A stretch of DNA of 64,000 bases from Homarus americanus (taxonomy: Eukaryota; Arthropoda; Malacostraca; Decapoda; Nephropidae): positions 4,347,154 through 4,411,153 of the forward strand of contig NW_024738608.1 of the NCBI RefSeq assembly GCF_018991925.1, written 5' to 3'. Positions within the stretch are counted from its first letter, which is position 1; each line of letters opens with the position of its first letter. This document shows positions 46,567 to 57,814 of this stretch, piece after piece. The notes beneath the pieces were generated by a model, which was not told where the DNA came from, made no database searches, and was given only the letters and a program-made list of their open reading frames with translations. The position numbers and the translations under genes were made by a program.

Positions 46567-46815
46567 TCCAGCCTTCCTTCCTTCCCTCCTTCCCTCCCTC
46601 CCTTCTTTCCTTCCCTTCCTCCCTCCTTTCCTTACTTTCTTCCTTCCCTCCCTCCCTTCTTTCCCTTCTGTCTTCCCTTCCTCCCTTCTTTCCTTTCTGT
46701 CTTCCCTTTCTTCCTCCCTCCTTCCTTTCTTACTTCCCTCCCTCCCTCCTTTCCTTACTTTCTTCCTTCCCTCCCATCTTTCCTTTCTTCTTTCATCTCT
46801 CCCTCCTTCCCTAAA
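46567..46815. repeat. (CCTT/CCCT)-rich pyrimidine tract
   Basis: About 250 bases of ccttccctccc, ttctttcc and a longer repeating block containing ccttactttcttccttc, seen twice about 115 bases apart. Frames on both strands (117 and 161 codons) are artefacts. Confidence 0.92.
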
Positions 46816-46952
46816 TGCCCCTCTCACACCCACTGTCCCCTGAGAGACACACACACACTCGTCTACAATGATAAACCTAGATATATTTAACATCAATCAA
46901 ATATGAAAATTAATCCGAGTTGCCTGACCCACATATATCCTATTTTAATCTA

Positions 46953-46954
<2 letters not shown>

Positions 46955-47004
<50 letters not shown>
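46955..47004. repeat. (CT)n microsatellite
   Basis: A pure 50-base run. Confidence 0.97.
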
Positions 47005-47007
<3 letters not shown>

Positions 47008-47092
47008 GACAGATATGAGTTGATGGATGAGGTTGGGTGATGTGTTAGTACAGATGTGACTTGACAGAGTTGTTTATATATGTGAGCTAATT

Positions 47093-47094
<2 letters not shown>

Positions 47095-47139
<45 letters not shown>
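47095..47139. repeat. (TG)n microsatellite
   Basis: A pure 45-base run. Confidence 0.97.
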
Positions 47140-47140
<1 letters not shown>

Positions 47141-47783
47141 GATAACTTGCACGTAGGTTGACTGTAATATCAATAAATTTACATAAAACTTGGCCACACT
47201 GTCAACTGGTCAAGTATAAATCTCATCCGTTGTATTAAAGCATGAATTATGTGGCCATATTTCACGGTATAAATCACAGGTGAACAACAATCAATAAGTC
47301 ATAGGTTGAGGCTCACAGTACGATACACTTAATATCTCAGGAAGTTTTAAGAGTCATGTTTGTTTACACTTGATATTTTCCACTTATGTTTAGTTACTTC
47401 ATCAAGGGATCACATGAGGACGTGTTTACAGTATAGTGTGTCTGTGTGTTTACAAATCAGTCATGGCGATTTGACTTAGACTTACGGACTTTGACTTAAA
47501 CGACCTTGACATAGTTCCCTTCATTGCCCGTTAACTGGGTGGTGATTTTAGTACTGCCACCTCCTCCTTCAGCCATCACCCTCTCACCCCTTCGTCACCC
47601 ATCCTGGCAGGTGGGGAAAGGCACCTTCCGTTGGTGCCTGATGGATGGTGTGGATTCCCCCCTCACACAAACCCATCCCTCCTCATAACCTTCCATAATC
47701 ATAATAAATAATAGTAATAATATGTTGGTACAATTTTCGTGGTTCAGACTAGAGAATGATTTAGCTGTGAATTTTGCAAGTTT
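47140..47783. other. Single-copy DNA, no gene recognised
   Basis: Ordinary AT-rich sequence with a gacttagacttacggactttgactt internal echo near 47470-47500. No gene. Confidence 0.55.
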
Positions 47784-48545
47784 TGGTAACTGTGGACCTC
47801 CAGCATAGTCACTACCAACACCACCCTTGGCTCTGGTAACTGTGGACCTCCAGCATAGCCACTACCAACACCACCCTTGGCTCTGGTAACTGTGGACCTC
47901 CAGCATAGCCACTACCAACACCACCCTTGGCTCTGGTAAGTGTGGACCTCCAGCATAGTCACTACCAGCACCACCCTTGGCTCTGGTAAATGTGGACTTC
48001 CAGCATCACCCTTGGCTCTGGTAAGTGTGGACCTCCAACATAGCCACTACCAACACCACCCTTGGCTCTGGTAACTGTGGACCCCAGACAGCCACTCACC
48101 AACACCATCCTTGGCTCTGGTAAGTGTGGACCTCCAGCATAGTCACTGCACCACCCTTGGCTCTGTAATGTGGACTTCCAGCATCACCCTCCAGCATAGG
48201 GCTCTGTGGACCTCCAGCATAGTCACTACCAACACCAACCTTGGCTCTGGTAACTGTGACCCCCAGCATAGTCACTACCAGCACCACCCTTGGCTCTGGT
48301 AACTGTGACTTCCAACACCAATTCTTGGCTCTGGTAACTGTGACTTCAACACCACCCTTGGCTCTGGTAACTCTGGACCTCCAGCATAGTCACTACCACA
48401 CACCCTTGGCTCTGGGTAATCAGACTACCAGCATCACCCTTGGCTCTGGTAACGTGGACCTCCAGCATAGTCACTACCAACACCACCCTTGGCTCTGGTA
48501 ACGTGGACCTCCAGCATAGTCACTACCAGCACCACCCTTGGCTCT
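47784..48545. repeat. 50-bp minisatellite, array A
   Basis: Units start tggtaactgtggacctc, continue cagcatagtcactacca, and end acaccacccttggctc. About 15 copies; those from 48060 onward are heavily shortened by internal deletions, unlike the clean first four. The same family forms array B at 50330-50999. Confidence 0.95.
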
Positions 48546-49135
48546 GTTATGTCATCACAATATTTAGTTATATATCATCTATTTCGTTGACCTGAATTTA
48601 TTTCAAAATAAATTACTGACTTGATTGGATTCTCCCAAGTGTATTTTCTTTTTTTTTACGTTTATTTTTTTGTTTTTTGTTTTGGAAATGGCGGCAGTTT
48701 TCACGCGAGGTTTGTGGAGTGAATATGAATCAGGATTTTTCACTTTCTATATCTGAAATTATGTACATATATTTCACTTACTAATTGAAAAAGCTGACTA
48801 GATTTCGGATTTTTTTTTTAGAATTTTTCATTTTTTCTTGAATTTTCATTCCATGGACTAATCCTTTTATACGTTAAATTTTGTTGGTATATTTGAATCC
48901 AAACTATATTTACTTTTAAAGGGTGACCCAGGAAGCTGACCTGGATTTAGGCGAATGTGTTTCATAAATACAAGTTCATCTTTAGGGGTGATCGTGTTAT
49001 AGACTCTCTCTGTAATAATATTAACCCAGAAAGGTGATGCTTTTAGCCTCAGTTGTGTAGTTTACTATATCAGTCTGTGAGGCCTCACACAGTGGGTGTT
49101 GGTGGTCATCAAAGTAAGGGGTTGGATCCTCTTAC

Positions 49136-49137
<2 letters not shown>
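48546..49137. other. AT-rich DNA between the two 50-bp arrays
   Basis: T-rich, with tttttttttac and tgttttttgttttgg stretches. An ATG in the context aaatggcggcag lies at 48688 and opens only a 22-codon frame. No gene. Confidence 0.5.

Positions 49138-49222
<85 letters not shown>
49138..49222. repeat. (GT)n microsatellite, 85 bp
   Basis: A pure GT run. Confidence 0.98.
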
Positions 49223-49223
<1 letters not shown>

Positions 49224-49512
49224 ATGTGACGAGGATGCATTGCACGAGTCAGTCTGGCATGTAGCAACAGAACGCGTGTAGGTTTACTAAATGTTAAAAT
49301 ACTGTCATGAATAGTCTATATACATATATAAAAATGCAATAGTTACGTGATCAAAATGAAACTAGCGGGTAATCTGAGTTGTATCCATGAATAGCCAATT
49401 AGGAGTTTCTGCAGGCATAGAGCAAGACACATCCGCCTACCGTGGTGAGTGAGACGGTCTACAGTCAGGCTACAAGGACCCTCTCTCACCCTATCTTGTT
49501 TATATTAGTGAC

Positions 49513-49713
49513 TTATGATGCAGCTGTACACCCTCCTCCCGTCCCTAGGTCAACTAAGAGTAGTTTATGATCACTGTAGTCACTGTACGTAGCTTTGTAA
49601 AGAATGGCGTTAATAGTAATCTTGAGTGAGGAATCATCAAGAGTGGATGCAGTGCTTGGTGGGGGTGTAGCTCGGGTGGGCGTCACTGGCCCCCGGCTTC
49701 TGCTCTCCCTCAA
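49513..49713 (-). mobile_element. LINE endonuclease-domain fragment
   Basis: The minus frame reads VTPTRATPPPSTASTLDD, a gap, then YKATYSDYSDHKLLLVDLG. This matches the C-terminal end of the APE-type endonuclease of non-LTR retrotransposons, which has an xPTR.T..S.STLDHI segment and a final SDH (the catalytic histidine) followed by hydrophobic strand residues. In this copy the usual D-H-I is DDS and the tract before SDH carries a duplicated SDY. A TGA/TAA stop follows shortly. No RT domain is visible further along on the minus strand, so it is a short, dead fragment. It lies in the 1.8 kb between the two 50-bp arrays. Confidence 0.6.
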
Positions 49714-50329
49714 CGCACCTCTGGGGAGCTGTGGGAATCTGACAACCCTTCAAGGTTGGCACAAGGTCGTCGGAGTATAGATGGTGCTTGTGTTTACTTT
49801 ATGACAGAGCTTTGATGTGGCCCGAGGAATGGTGAATGGAGACTGCCAGCTTCAGCTAGTTGAACAAGTGAGCGGTGACTGTCCTCTCTCAAATGAATTC
49901 TACCTCCCACATCCTTTTCCTCTGGTGTGTACTGTATATTCCTAGTCTCCGTAAAGTGATGCTCAGTGACGAGGGTGATGCTAATCTCAGTGACAATGGC
50001 CGTATGGCGAAATCGTCGAACAAAGAAGAAAATCCTAATCTGAGAAAATCGCATTTCAAGATATATGTCCGGTAATTACAGACATTTGGTCATAAAATAA
50101 TGAAGGTTAGTTACACATAAACGGTTTCTGTACTCCCCTGACTTCGCAGCATTCATCTTACATTATTAGTACAATATTTCGGCCATCAGACGCGTCACGG
50201 AGACTTGTTGGAATTGATCGTAATAACCGACCGTCGTGTGTTGGTCATTAAGATGGCGGAGATAGTCGGGTCAGGGGTGGTCACCTCCTCACGTCCCCGC
50301 CTGCCCTCAGTTGACATTACCAGCTGCTG
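49714..50329. other. Single-copy DNA flanking the LINE fragment
   Basis: Frames of 66 (+) and 86 (-) codons at 49794-50075 have no family match. An ATG at 50253 sits in aagatggcggag context and opens a 26-codon frame that ends exactly where the 50-bp array B begins. Confidence 0.5.
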
Positions 50330-50999
50330 CTAACACCACCCTTGGCTCTGGTAATTGTGGACCTCCAGCATAGTCACTACTAACACCACCCATGGCTCTG
50401 GTAACTGTGGACCTCCAGCATAGTCACTACCAACACCACCCTTGGCTCTGGTAACTGTGGACCTCCAACATAGTCACTACCAACACCACCCTTGGCTCTG
50501 GTAACTGTGGACCCCAGCATAGTCACTACCAGCACCACCCTTGGCTCTGGTAACTGTGGACCCCCAGCATAGTCACTACCAACACCACCCTTGGCTCTAG
50601 TAACTGTGGACCTCAGCATAGTCACTACCAGCACCATCCTTGGTTCTGGTAACTGTGGACACCCAGCATAGTCACCACCAACACCACTCTTGGCTCTAGT
50701 AACTGTGGACCCCCAGCATAGTCACTACCAGCACCATCCTGGCTCTGGTAACTGTGGACACCCAGCATAGTCACTACCAACACCACCCTTGGCTCTGGTA
50801 ACTGTGGACCCCCAGCATAGTCACTACCAGCACCACCCTTGGCTCTGGTAACTGTGGACCCCCATCATAGTCACTACCAACACCACCCTTGGCTCTGGTA
50901 ACTGTGGACCCCCAGCATAGTCACTACCAGCACCATCCTTGGCTCTGGTAACTGTGGACACCCAGCATAGTCACTACCAGCACCACTCTTGGCTCTGAT
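50330..50999. repeat. 50-bp minisatellite, array B
   Basis: About 13 copies of the same unit as array A, in the same orientation, better preserved. Variants such as gtggacccccagc, gtggacacccagc and caccatcctt alternate roughly every second unit, suggesting a 100-base higher-order unit. Confidence 0.95.
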
Positions 51000-53058
51000 C
51001 AAACTTTACTCCTATGGATCTTTTAAGTTCCTGTTCACTACACGTCCTAAAATATAATAAACATTTAAGGTTCTGGAATAAGAATAAACTGATCCTTTAT
51101 CACCAAAATTAAAAGATCAGACCGGGTAGTAAGCGGCGACGACGGTAAAGAATAATAAAACACGATAATTAATTCACCTTATTATCTGTGTAGTGTTTCT
51201 GCCTCATCTTCCCGCTGACGTACGAGACAGTAGTGGATGTGTGAGTAAATGTCATGAACGATGAGCTGCGACTGCCACCTGGAGACGTGCAAGTTACATG
51301 TACCTTCCAGAATACCTGAACTTCACCTCTGATGTACCTGCATAGTTTATGTGGCACACTTGTAGCGGGGGAAGGGAGGCAGACACACCACCAGCTGAAG
51401 CGGTACAAATATCATTAGCATATTTGTATGCATCAACAGTAGTAGCAGTAACAACGCTAACATGTGTGTAAATATCATTAGCATCATAAAACAACACAAA
51501 TATTTTCGTAAACATCACCATCATCATTAACACACTAAACATATTAACATAGCCGCAGTATCAGCAAAGATAACATCTGTATAGGTATTTAAAGTAGTTG
51601 CTGCAACATTAACAACACAAACATCTATGTAAACATTACCAGTAGAAGTAGCAAAGTTAACATGTATGTAAACATCAGCTGTAAAAGAAGGGTCACTATA
51701 CAGTAGTGGTAATACAGTACACTGTCTACATAGCCTCTCGGTACTCAAAGAGGCCGACACTGTCATCACTACTACTACTGTCCGGCAAAGTTAGGTGTCT
51801 GTTTATAGCCAAGTGAACTGGGTGTACCCTGGGTGCGAACCAGCGCCCCTTAGGATGGGTACACTGGAGTCTGAAGACCTGGATCTGTGTAGTGTGAGCC
51901 GCCCAAAACTCCAGGTTAAGGGTAGAGGTTATCAGAGACCTCAGGCGTCTCGCTTTTTTGACGATATTTTTTTTTCTCAACACGACATGTTCCAGGCCGC
52001 TGATTTTTTCACGGACATGACATGTTTCCGAAAAAAAAATGTATTTTTTCTTGGTGAACACGACACTGTAGGAGACAGATCCTTCAGTAACATTAGCTCT
52101 AGGACACAGTGCCTCTGTTCTTTCTTGAAGTTGTTGATAATGAAAGTTTCTTAGTGGCACATAGCTGGCACTGAGTGATGTTAATACGTGTGTGTCTTTG
52201 ACCGGCCATTGTAGCAATACTCCCATCCTGATGAGTGCTGACACGACGCCGCATGTCGGGTGTTACCTTCAGAGAGTTCACGGTGATGGTTGTGTTACAG
52301 GACCTGTTATAATACACACTGTGACAACTGTCTGGTCTCTCAGCATCATGGAGGTCCTCTAGGCCCCCAGCCATCCTGTAGGAACACCTGATACATGACA
52401 GTTGTACGAGAGTTAGAGGTTTACAATGATTGATGCCTAACTACCTACTTGTTCAACTACCTAATCCACCTCGTTACTCCCTCTGAGGAGAAGGTTATGA
52501 CAGGAGTGGTCTACTTGGCACTGTATAACCAGAAAACCTTTGAGCTAACTTATTGTGGCACTCAAAACAGACCTTTGTCATATACACAACACACACACAC
52601 ACACACAGTCCGCTCCTCCTGTCTCTCAGTTCCAGGAGCCTCGGCATCCCCTGGCTGCTGGTAAACCGAATCTTCTCTCATCGTCTCCTCCTGGTGGGCC
52701 AATCTCAAGGACTCACACACATATAGGGACAATATAATACTCTTTCAACCTCACTAATGGTAGAGAGTAATGAGCATAATTAAAGCCATTAAAGTAATCG
52801 AGTCTAATTAAGCTAAGTAAATGACTGGTTTAGTGATTTATTATACAAAAAATAGATCATATATCACACTAGACAAAGCTATAATCATGCTTAAATATGA
52901 TCGAGATCCGTACCTGGGGGGAAATAAATGGCAGGTTCGGTTCATGTTCTGTATTGTGGTGAAATAAAATAACTTGTATTTACTGACAGTTGAGACGGAG
53001 GCATCACGACCACGGTATACAGGAGTCATTTGTACCATTAGTACCTTATCCCTAACTC
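51000..53058. other. Single-copy DNA, no gene recognised
   Basis: The longest non-repetitive frame in the window lies here, 172 codons on the minus strand (51726-52244), overlapped by a 119-codon plus frame. Neither has a recognisable domain, and a stop-poor overlap on both strands is common by chance. From 51410 to 51690 phrases such as aacatctatgtaaacatt and aacaacac recur as a degenerate repeat. A short (AC)n run lies at about 52587-52607. Confidence 0.45.
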
Positions 53059-53382
53059 CTTATCCTGAGTCTTATCCTGAGTCTTATCCTGAGCCTTATC
53101 CTGAGTCTTATCCTGAGTCTTATCCTGAGCCTTATCCTGAGCCTTATCCTGAGTCTTATCCTGAGTCTTATCCTGAGCCTTATCCTGAGTCTTATCCTGA
53201 GTCTTATCCTGAGTATTATCCTGAGCCTTATCCTGAGCCTTATCCTGAGTCTTATCCTGAGTCTTATCCTGAGTCTTATCCTGAGTCTTATCCTGAGCCT
53301 TATCCTGAGTCTTATCCTGAGCCTTATCCTGAGTCTTATCCTGAGCCTTATCCTGAGTCTTATCCTGAGTCTTATCCTGAGC
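53059..53382. repeat. 12-bp cttatcctgagY minisatellite, 27 copies
   Basis: Twenty-seven exact 12-base units, differing only at the last base (t or c) plus one gtatt copy. The plus strand is open for 175 codons reading YPES/YPEP and the minus strand for 118 codons reading QDKT/QDKA. Both are consequences of a stop-free 12-base period. Confidence 0.97.
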
Positions 53383-54341
53383 TTTATCCCACACAGATAA
53401 ATAGTGTTCGTTCGATACTTATCATCACATCAAAGTATCATTATAAAATACTTGTTATATTAGTGACTCAAATAGATGAATTCGAACACAAATTTATGTA
53501 ACAATTTTGACATGACAAACTAGTGCCTCGTCGTTAGCGTACCGTGACGTCATACTGCTTCACTGCTACCAATGAATCACTTAAATGAATCCTTAAATAA
53601 TAGACAAATGGCTAACAAACATCTCTATGTGTCTTTTGTTATTTGACCTCACCAAGTAACACCTGGATGACACAGACATGGCAGCTGGTATCTTGTTATG
53701 GTTATTTTAGTGACGCTTTTAATTAAATGGTTCGAACCAGTTTCAGTTTATCGTTATGAGTTCGACGCCAAGGTTCGAGTCGGTACAGTTTCACCCAAAA
53801 GTTTGAAACTGTCTCAGTACCAACCACAACATGAAACCGATACGAATGAACAAACTCAAGTTCATACCACCACCACCACAACAGTCGCGGCCACTCTGCT
53901 TGAGCTGAGTGCAGTGTTGTAGTGACGCCATGGTAAACAAACTTAGAGAACTATTAACATGTATAGTACTGTTATAGTAGGGCGATGCAGTGACACAGTG
54001 AACACAACAGTGATATAGTAAGTGACGTACCAGACAGTTATGCACTTAAGTCTATCGGTGGAGAAAGACTCATAGTGTTACGAGTCCGTCAATAAGTGAG
54101 TGGGAATAAGGTCCATCTCTGACGTCACAAGAGGATTCTGGGTAAGTACACTGTTAGTTAAGTCTTTTGGGTCATACTGATAAACTCTCATTAGTTACGT
54201 GAAGGTTAACTAATTGTTTCTGTGTGAGTGTTGAGGTGAGGGTAGTGGTGGGCGCCTCAGTGTAGTCATGGGTTGGTCACTGTCACAAAATACTAAGCAC
54301 AGTGGGCGGTGTCAGAGAAGCAAGACACCTTAGACCGATTA
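53383..54341. other. Single-copy DNA, no gene recognised
   Basis: A ggttcgaacc palindrome at about 53729 and several gttcga/tcgaac motifs cluster at 53725-53780 without an A box. A 74-codon plus frame (53698-53922) has no family match. Confidence 0.5.
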
Positions 54342-54540
54342 ATGGTGGTGAGTGGTGTAGGTGGGGAATTGTGATGGGTGGGAGTGGTTATGGGTGGGAG
54401 TGGTGATGTGTGGGAGTGGTGATGTGTGGGAGTGATGGTGAGTGGTGTAGGTGGGGAGTGGTGATGGGTGGGAGTGGTGATGGGTGGGAGTGGTGATGGT
54501 GGGGAGTGGTGATGGTGAGTGCGTTGGTGGGAGTGAATAT
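54342..54540. repeat. 16-bp gtgatgggtgggagtg minisatellite
   Basis: About twelve irregular units, with variants gatgtgtgggagtg and gtgtaggtggggagtg. A longer block (gtgagtggtgtaggtgggga) occurs twice. The array runs right up to the retrotransposon fragment. Confidence 0.88.
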
Positions 54541-54945
54541 GAACTTTTGAATTATCACCCGTTAGTCTCTGAAGCCAGACACAAGCACATATGTCTTGTT
54601 GACGAGGGTGTCAGGATCAAGCTGCTGTGGATCCCCTCCCACGTAGGCATTAGTGAACATGATAGAGTTGATGCCTTAGCTAAACTCGCTTCCAACAATG
54701 ACAATGTTGAGTACAATCTTGGACTGTCAAACAGAACCATAAAAACTGTAATCAGAAAAGCGATTTCTGATGAACTTGAAGCAGTAGACAAGTGCAAACA
54801 GGCACTAGTCAATCCATTGTTTACCATGTTGAGATGTATCAAGTGAAACATGTATATGGAGCAAGTAACGAGATCACTAGGTTACAAGATGTTGTAACCA
54901 CTAGACTAAGGTTAGGATGTAAGTACCTCTGGCAGTATGCGTGGG
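54541..54945 (+). mobile_element. LINE RNase H-domain fragment
   Basis: In one plus frame (54541-54846) the peptide includes VRIKLLWIPSHVGISEHD, then RVDALAKLAS. This is the end of the RNase H domain found after the RT in some LINE families: the W.PSH.GI.GNE/D..D.LAK segment carrying the last catalytic histidine and aspartate. A base-level frameshift around 54840 moves the coding sense to another frame, which continues VYGASNEITRLQDVVTTRLRLGCKYLW, the conserved helix that follows the domain. The copy lacks RT, its 5' part and the downstream CCHC-type end. It is sandwiched between two pieces of the same GT-rich minisatellite. Confidence 0.8.
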
Positions 54946-55015
54946 AGTGGCTGTGTTGGTGGGGGTGGAGTAGGTGGGAGGGAGTGTTGGGAGTGGCAGA
55001 GGTAGGAGTAACAAT
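54946..55015. repeat. GT-rich minisatellite remnant after the RNase H fragment
   Basis: Contains gtgggagtgg, ggtgggggtggag and gtgggagggagtg, the same motif as the array at 54342-54540. Confidence 0.75.
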
Positions 55016-56108
55016 ATTAACATCCAACATGCGCGAGTGTCTGGTCGCAGAGACTGGTCGAGCTGCTTCACTTTATGTATAAGGGAAAAATATATTGTTT
55101 TTCGTCATTATCTTTAAGCTGTCATATACTATTTAATTCCCATATATTGTTTACGTCGTTATATGAAGTTAAAATAAATATTTACCTGAAACCAAAATGA
55201 AGATAATTAACAGTTTCGTTAATTATTCACGTTTGCCTGAGTGACGTCACACTTGAGTCCCAGTTCGGGAGAATTTTATTACGTGTTTTTATTTGTGGGT
55301 TTTTATACCTACGATTATGACGTGTAAAATTACCGTTACCTGCTAGTGATTAAAAGCAAAATCCACGTATATGAGGGTATGACGTGCGCTAATTGGTCCT
55401 TACCCACCACGGCGTCCATTAGCAACCCTCCCCCCAACCTTCACCCCAACCTTTACCCCAACACACCCCCTCCTCCTAACCTAGCCTCTCTTAATTATTA
55501 ACCTTAACTTAATATATGCACTAAATTAAACCTTGTGCCTCTTTATATCAACATAGGAATATAAGTTGTTTTTGAGCAAGCCGCCAACCGTCTCTAATAC
55601 AACCGTTTGATACAGCTTCATGTTTTGTTATCCGACCAACTGGAGTAAGACGTAATAATAATGTTCGGTTTCTACTCGTGTGCATCCAGGCGTCCGTCCG
55701 TCTCTCCGTCCGACCGACCGATTAGGAATATTGAACAAGACAACTCGAACAAATAACAGCGAGGTTTTTCCGTATTTGTAGATATATCAACAACATCACA
55801 GAAGAACGCATTAAACCGTATTTTGGGGAGTTGTTGCCTTAGATTTTGCTATAGTGAGGCGAGGAATTAGTGCTCGTGTCGTGTTTCTGTAATAAGATCA
55901 AAAGTTTAACACGCCACACAACACCATATTAAAGTACTGACACAATTTACTTCCAACAAAATTCAATGATTTGGTGACATGAGAAACTAAATTTTTCTTT
56001 CCAGTGTAGAGGATAAAGAGGGTTTCCACAGCTTTGTCGTCTGTGTTCGTGTCTACTCTAGGGTGAACTATCTGGCGGTAACTCACCCGTGTTTAACTAC
56101 GGAATAAG
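55016..56108. other. AT-rich single-copy DNA
   Basis: No gene. C-rich ccccaacctt repeats (three) occur at about 55431-55462, and a ccgtccg/ccgaccga spot near 55690. Confidence 0.55.
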
Positions 56109-56298
56109 ACACACACTTGGGAATAAAAGTCCTGTCGCCTCTCTTGATGCTTCACGAAACCTGAGATTCAGACTCGTGAACCCGAAGGAGCAGACCCTGA
56201 TGCATTATTCTGTCCATAAAATGCTTCGGATTTACGACTCTGAATCTCGGGGTTCGTGAAGCAGCAAGAGAGGCGACAGAACTTCTATTCGCGTGTGT
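56109..56298. mobile_element. Foldback (long inverted repeat) element
   Basis: The arm at 56109-56187 and the reverse complement of the arm at 56224-56298 align along their whole length, with 36 bases between them. Over the 67-base ungapped core I count 59 matches. Shared stretches include ctgtcgcctctcttg, tgcttcacgaa and gagattcaga. Transcription would give a hairpin of more than 65 base pairs. It could be a foldback-type or MITE-like transposon, or a simple palindrome; no clear target-site duplication is visible. Confidence 0.85.
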
Positions 56299-56868
56299 AC
56301 AAACGGCTTACTGGCAACAGACCCGAGTTTTCTCTCACTTTATATTTACTAGAGAGATCACCTCGTCTCAGTCTGTTTACAAACTACAGGTCATCACACG
56401 CATGACTACGATTTAGTCATAGTGCGCATACCCAGTAACCTGCGGCCTACACCACAGACTACCAACACGAGAGATCATGAGGTTAAGTTACGTCTGGTTG
56501 TCTGTGCGTCTGTCATTATACACATCTTAATAACAAAACTTTATTTACTCTACAACAAATGTATATAATACGTGTGGTTAAAGTTCTCGACATCAAGTTC
56601 TGGATTTACTCATTCAGAGGAAATTTACATCGTATGTTTAGTAATGCTGATATTAATTTATTATCAGGGACTCTTAATTGAACACACACAAAAAGCAGAA
56701 CCTTGTATCATTATTTATTACTTTTAATAGCTCACAGTATCAGAAGATAAACATGTCATTCTAAAAGAGATACAAGTTTATTATATATATATGAGGTGTA
56801 TAACTAGCAATTATCTCTACATATAACTACACTTGTTGCTATTGAGATGTTAGCAATATTACATGTGA
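56299..56868. other. AT-rich single-copy DNA
   Basis: No gene. An atatatatatg run lies near 56780. Confidence 0.55.
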
Positions 56869-56897
56869 GGTTAAGTTGGGTTAGGTTAGGTTAGGTG
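56869..56897. repeat. Short interstitial TTAGG tract
   Basis: About five ggtta units, the first with a taagt variant. Confidence 0.8.
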
Positions 56898-56986
56898 ATG
56901 ATGTTGTGTTTGTCTGTTGCATAATGTCCTTCATTTTTTGCTCATTGTGTTGTTATACAGTTGAGCTCAGGAGTCAACACTACACA

Positions 56987-57248
56987 TTCACCCTCCCTCC
57001 TCCCCCTCACTCTCCCTCATCCCCTTCCTGACCCCATCCCTCACCTCCTCCTCCCTCTCCCTCCTCCTCCCTCCCCTCCTCCTCCTCCCCCTCCCTCACC
57101 CCCTCCTCCTCCCTCTCCCCTCCTCATCCCGCCTCACCCCTCCCTCACCCCTCCTCCTCCCTCTCCCTCCCTCACCCTCCTCCTCCCCTCATCCCTCATC
57201 CCTCATCCCCTCACCCCCCTCCCTCACCCCTCCCCTCCCCCCACCCCT
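56987..57248. repeat. Pyrimidine (CCCTCC/CTCAC) tract
   Basis: About 260 bases of ccctcc, cctcctc and ccctcaccc. The 127-codon Pro/Ser frame is an artefact. Confidence 0.92.
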
Positions 57249-57657
57249 CTTGATATCTGGTTTAACGTGACTTTTCCCATTGCAAGTATCATTACGTTGG
57301 CATGCGAGAATGAAATGCAGTCTAGAAGGTGCTTATTCACATAGGAGAATTAGAGGCAATTCATAGATGGTATAATTGCGTTGTTAAATGAGGGTTGTGG
57401 GGTTGCGAGAAGAGGGGTGCCTTCATCTGCCAGGGCTGTGTGACGTGGCAGGCGAGAAATAGATACGTTAACACACACACACACGTAACATTTCTTGCCT
57501 CCTGCCATAGTCTTGAGAAATAAACATAATGACGCCATTATTAAGTGAACATATTGGAAATTAGTGACACGGTTATTCACTTGTACTAATTAATTTTTGT
57601 AATGATTGGTAGTGGACCCTGAAGGTGGGTGAGAGAAGAGATGAATGGAGGGTGACC

Positions 57658-57660
<3 letters not shown>
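57249..57660. other. Single-copy DNA, no gene recognised
   Basis: The plus frame carried out of the pyrimidine tract reads WFNVTFPIASIITLACE before stopping at 57344. It looks membrane-like but is too short to assign. Confidence 0.45.
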
Positions 57661-57696
<36 letters not shown>

Positions 57697-57774
57697 TAGC
57701 CAGTAAGAGAGGAACAGAATGGAAGGGACAGAGAGAGTGGTGTGGTTAAGACAGGGAGAAGGTGAGGTTGATGG

Positions 57775-57809
<35 letters not shown>
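57661..57809. repeat. Two (GA)n microsatellites
   Basis: Pure GA runs at 57661-57691 and 57778-57809, separated by purine-rich sequence that also contains gagagagtgg. A purine-rich, AT-poor zone continues to about 58000. Minus-strand Leu/Ser frames up to 227 codons are artefacts. Confidence 0.93.

Positions 57810-57814
<5 letters not shown>

Noticed and set aside
51726..52244. 172-codon minus-strand frame in non-repetitive DNA
   Set aside because: Longest frame outside repeats, but it has no recognisable motif, an opposite-strand frame overlaps it, and no splice or start context supports it. A protein search would decide.
54342..54483. Extension of the RNase H frame upstream of 54541
   Set aside because: The upstream codons are minisatellite, not retrotransposon; the open frame merely reads through it.
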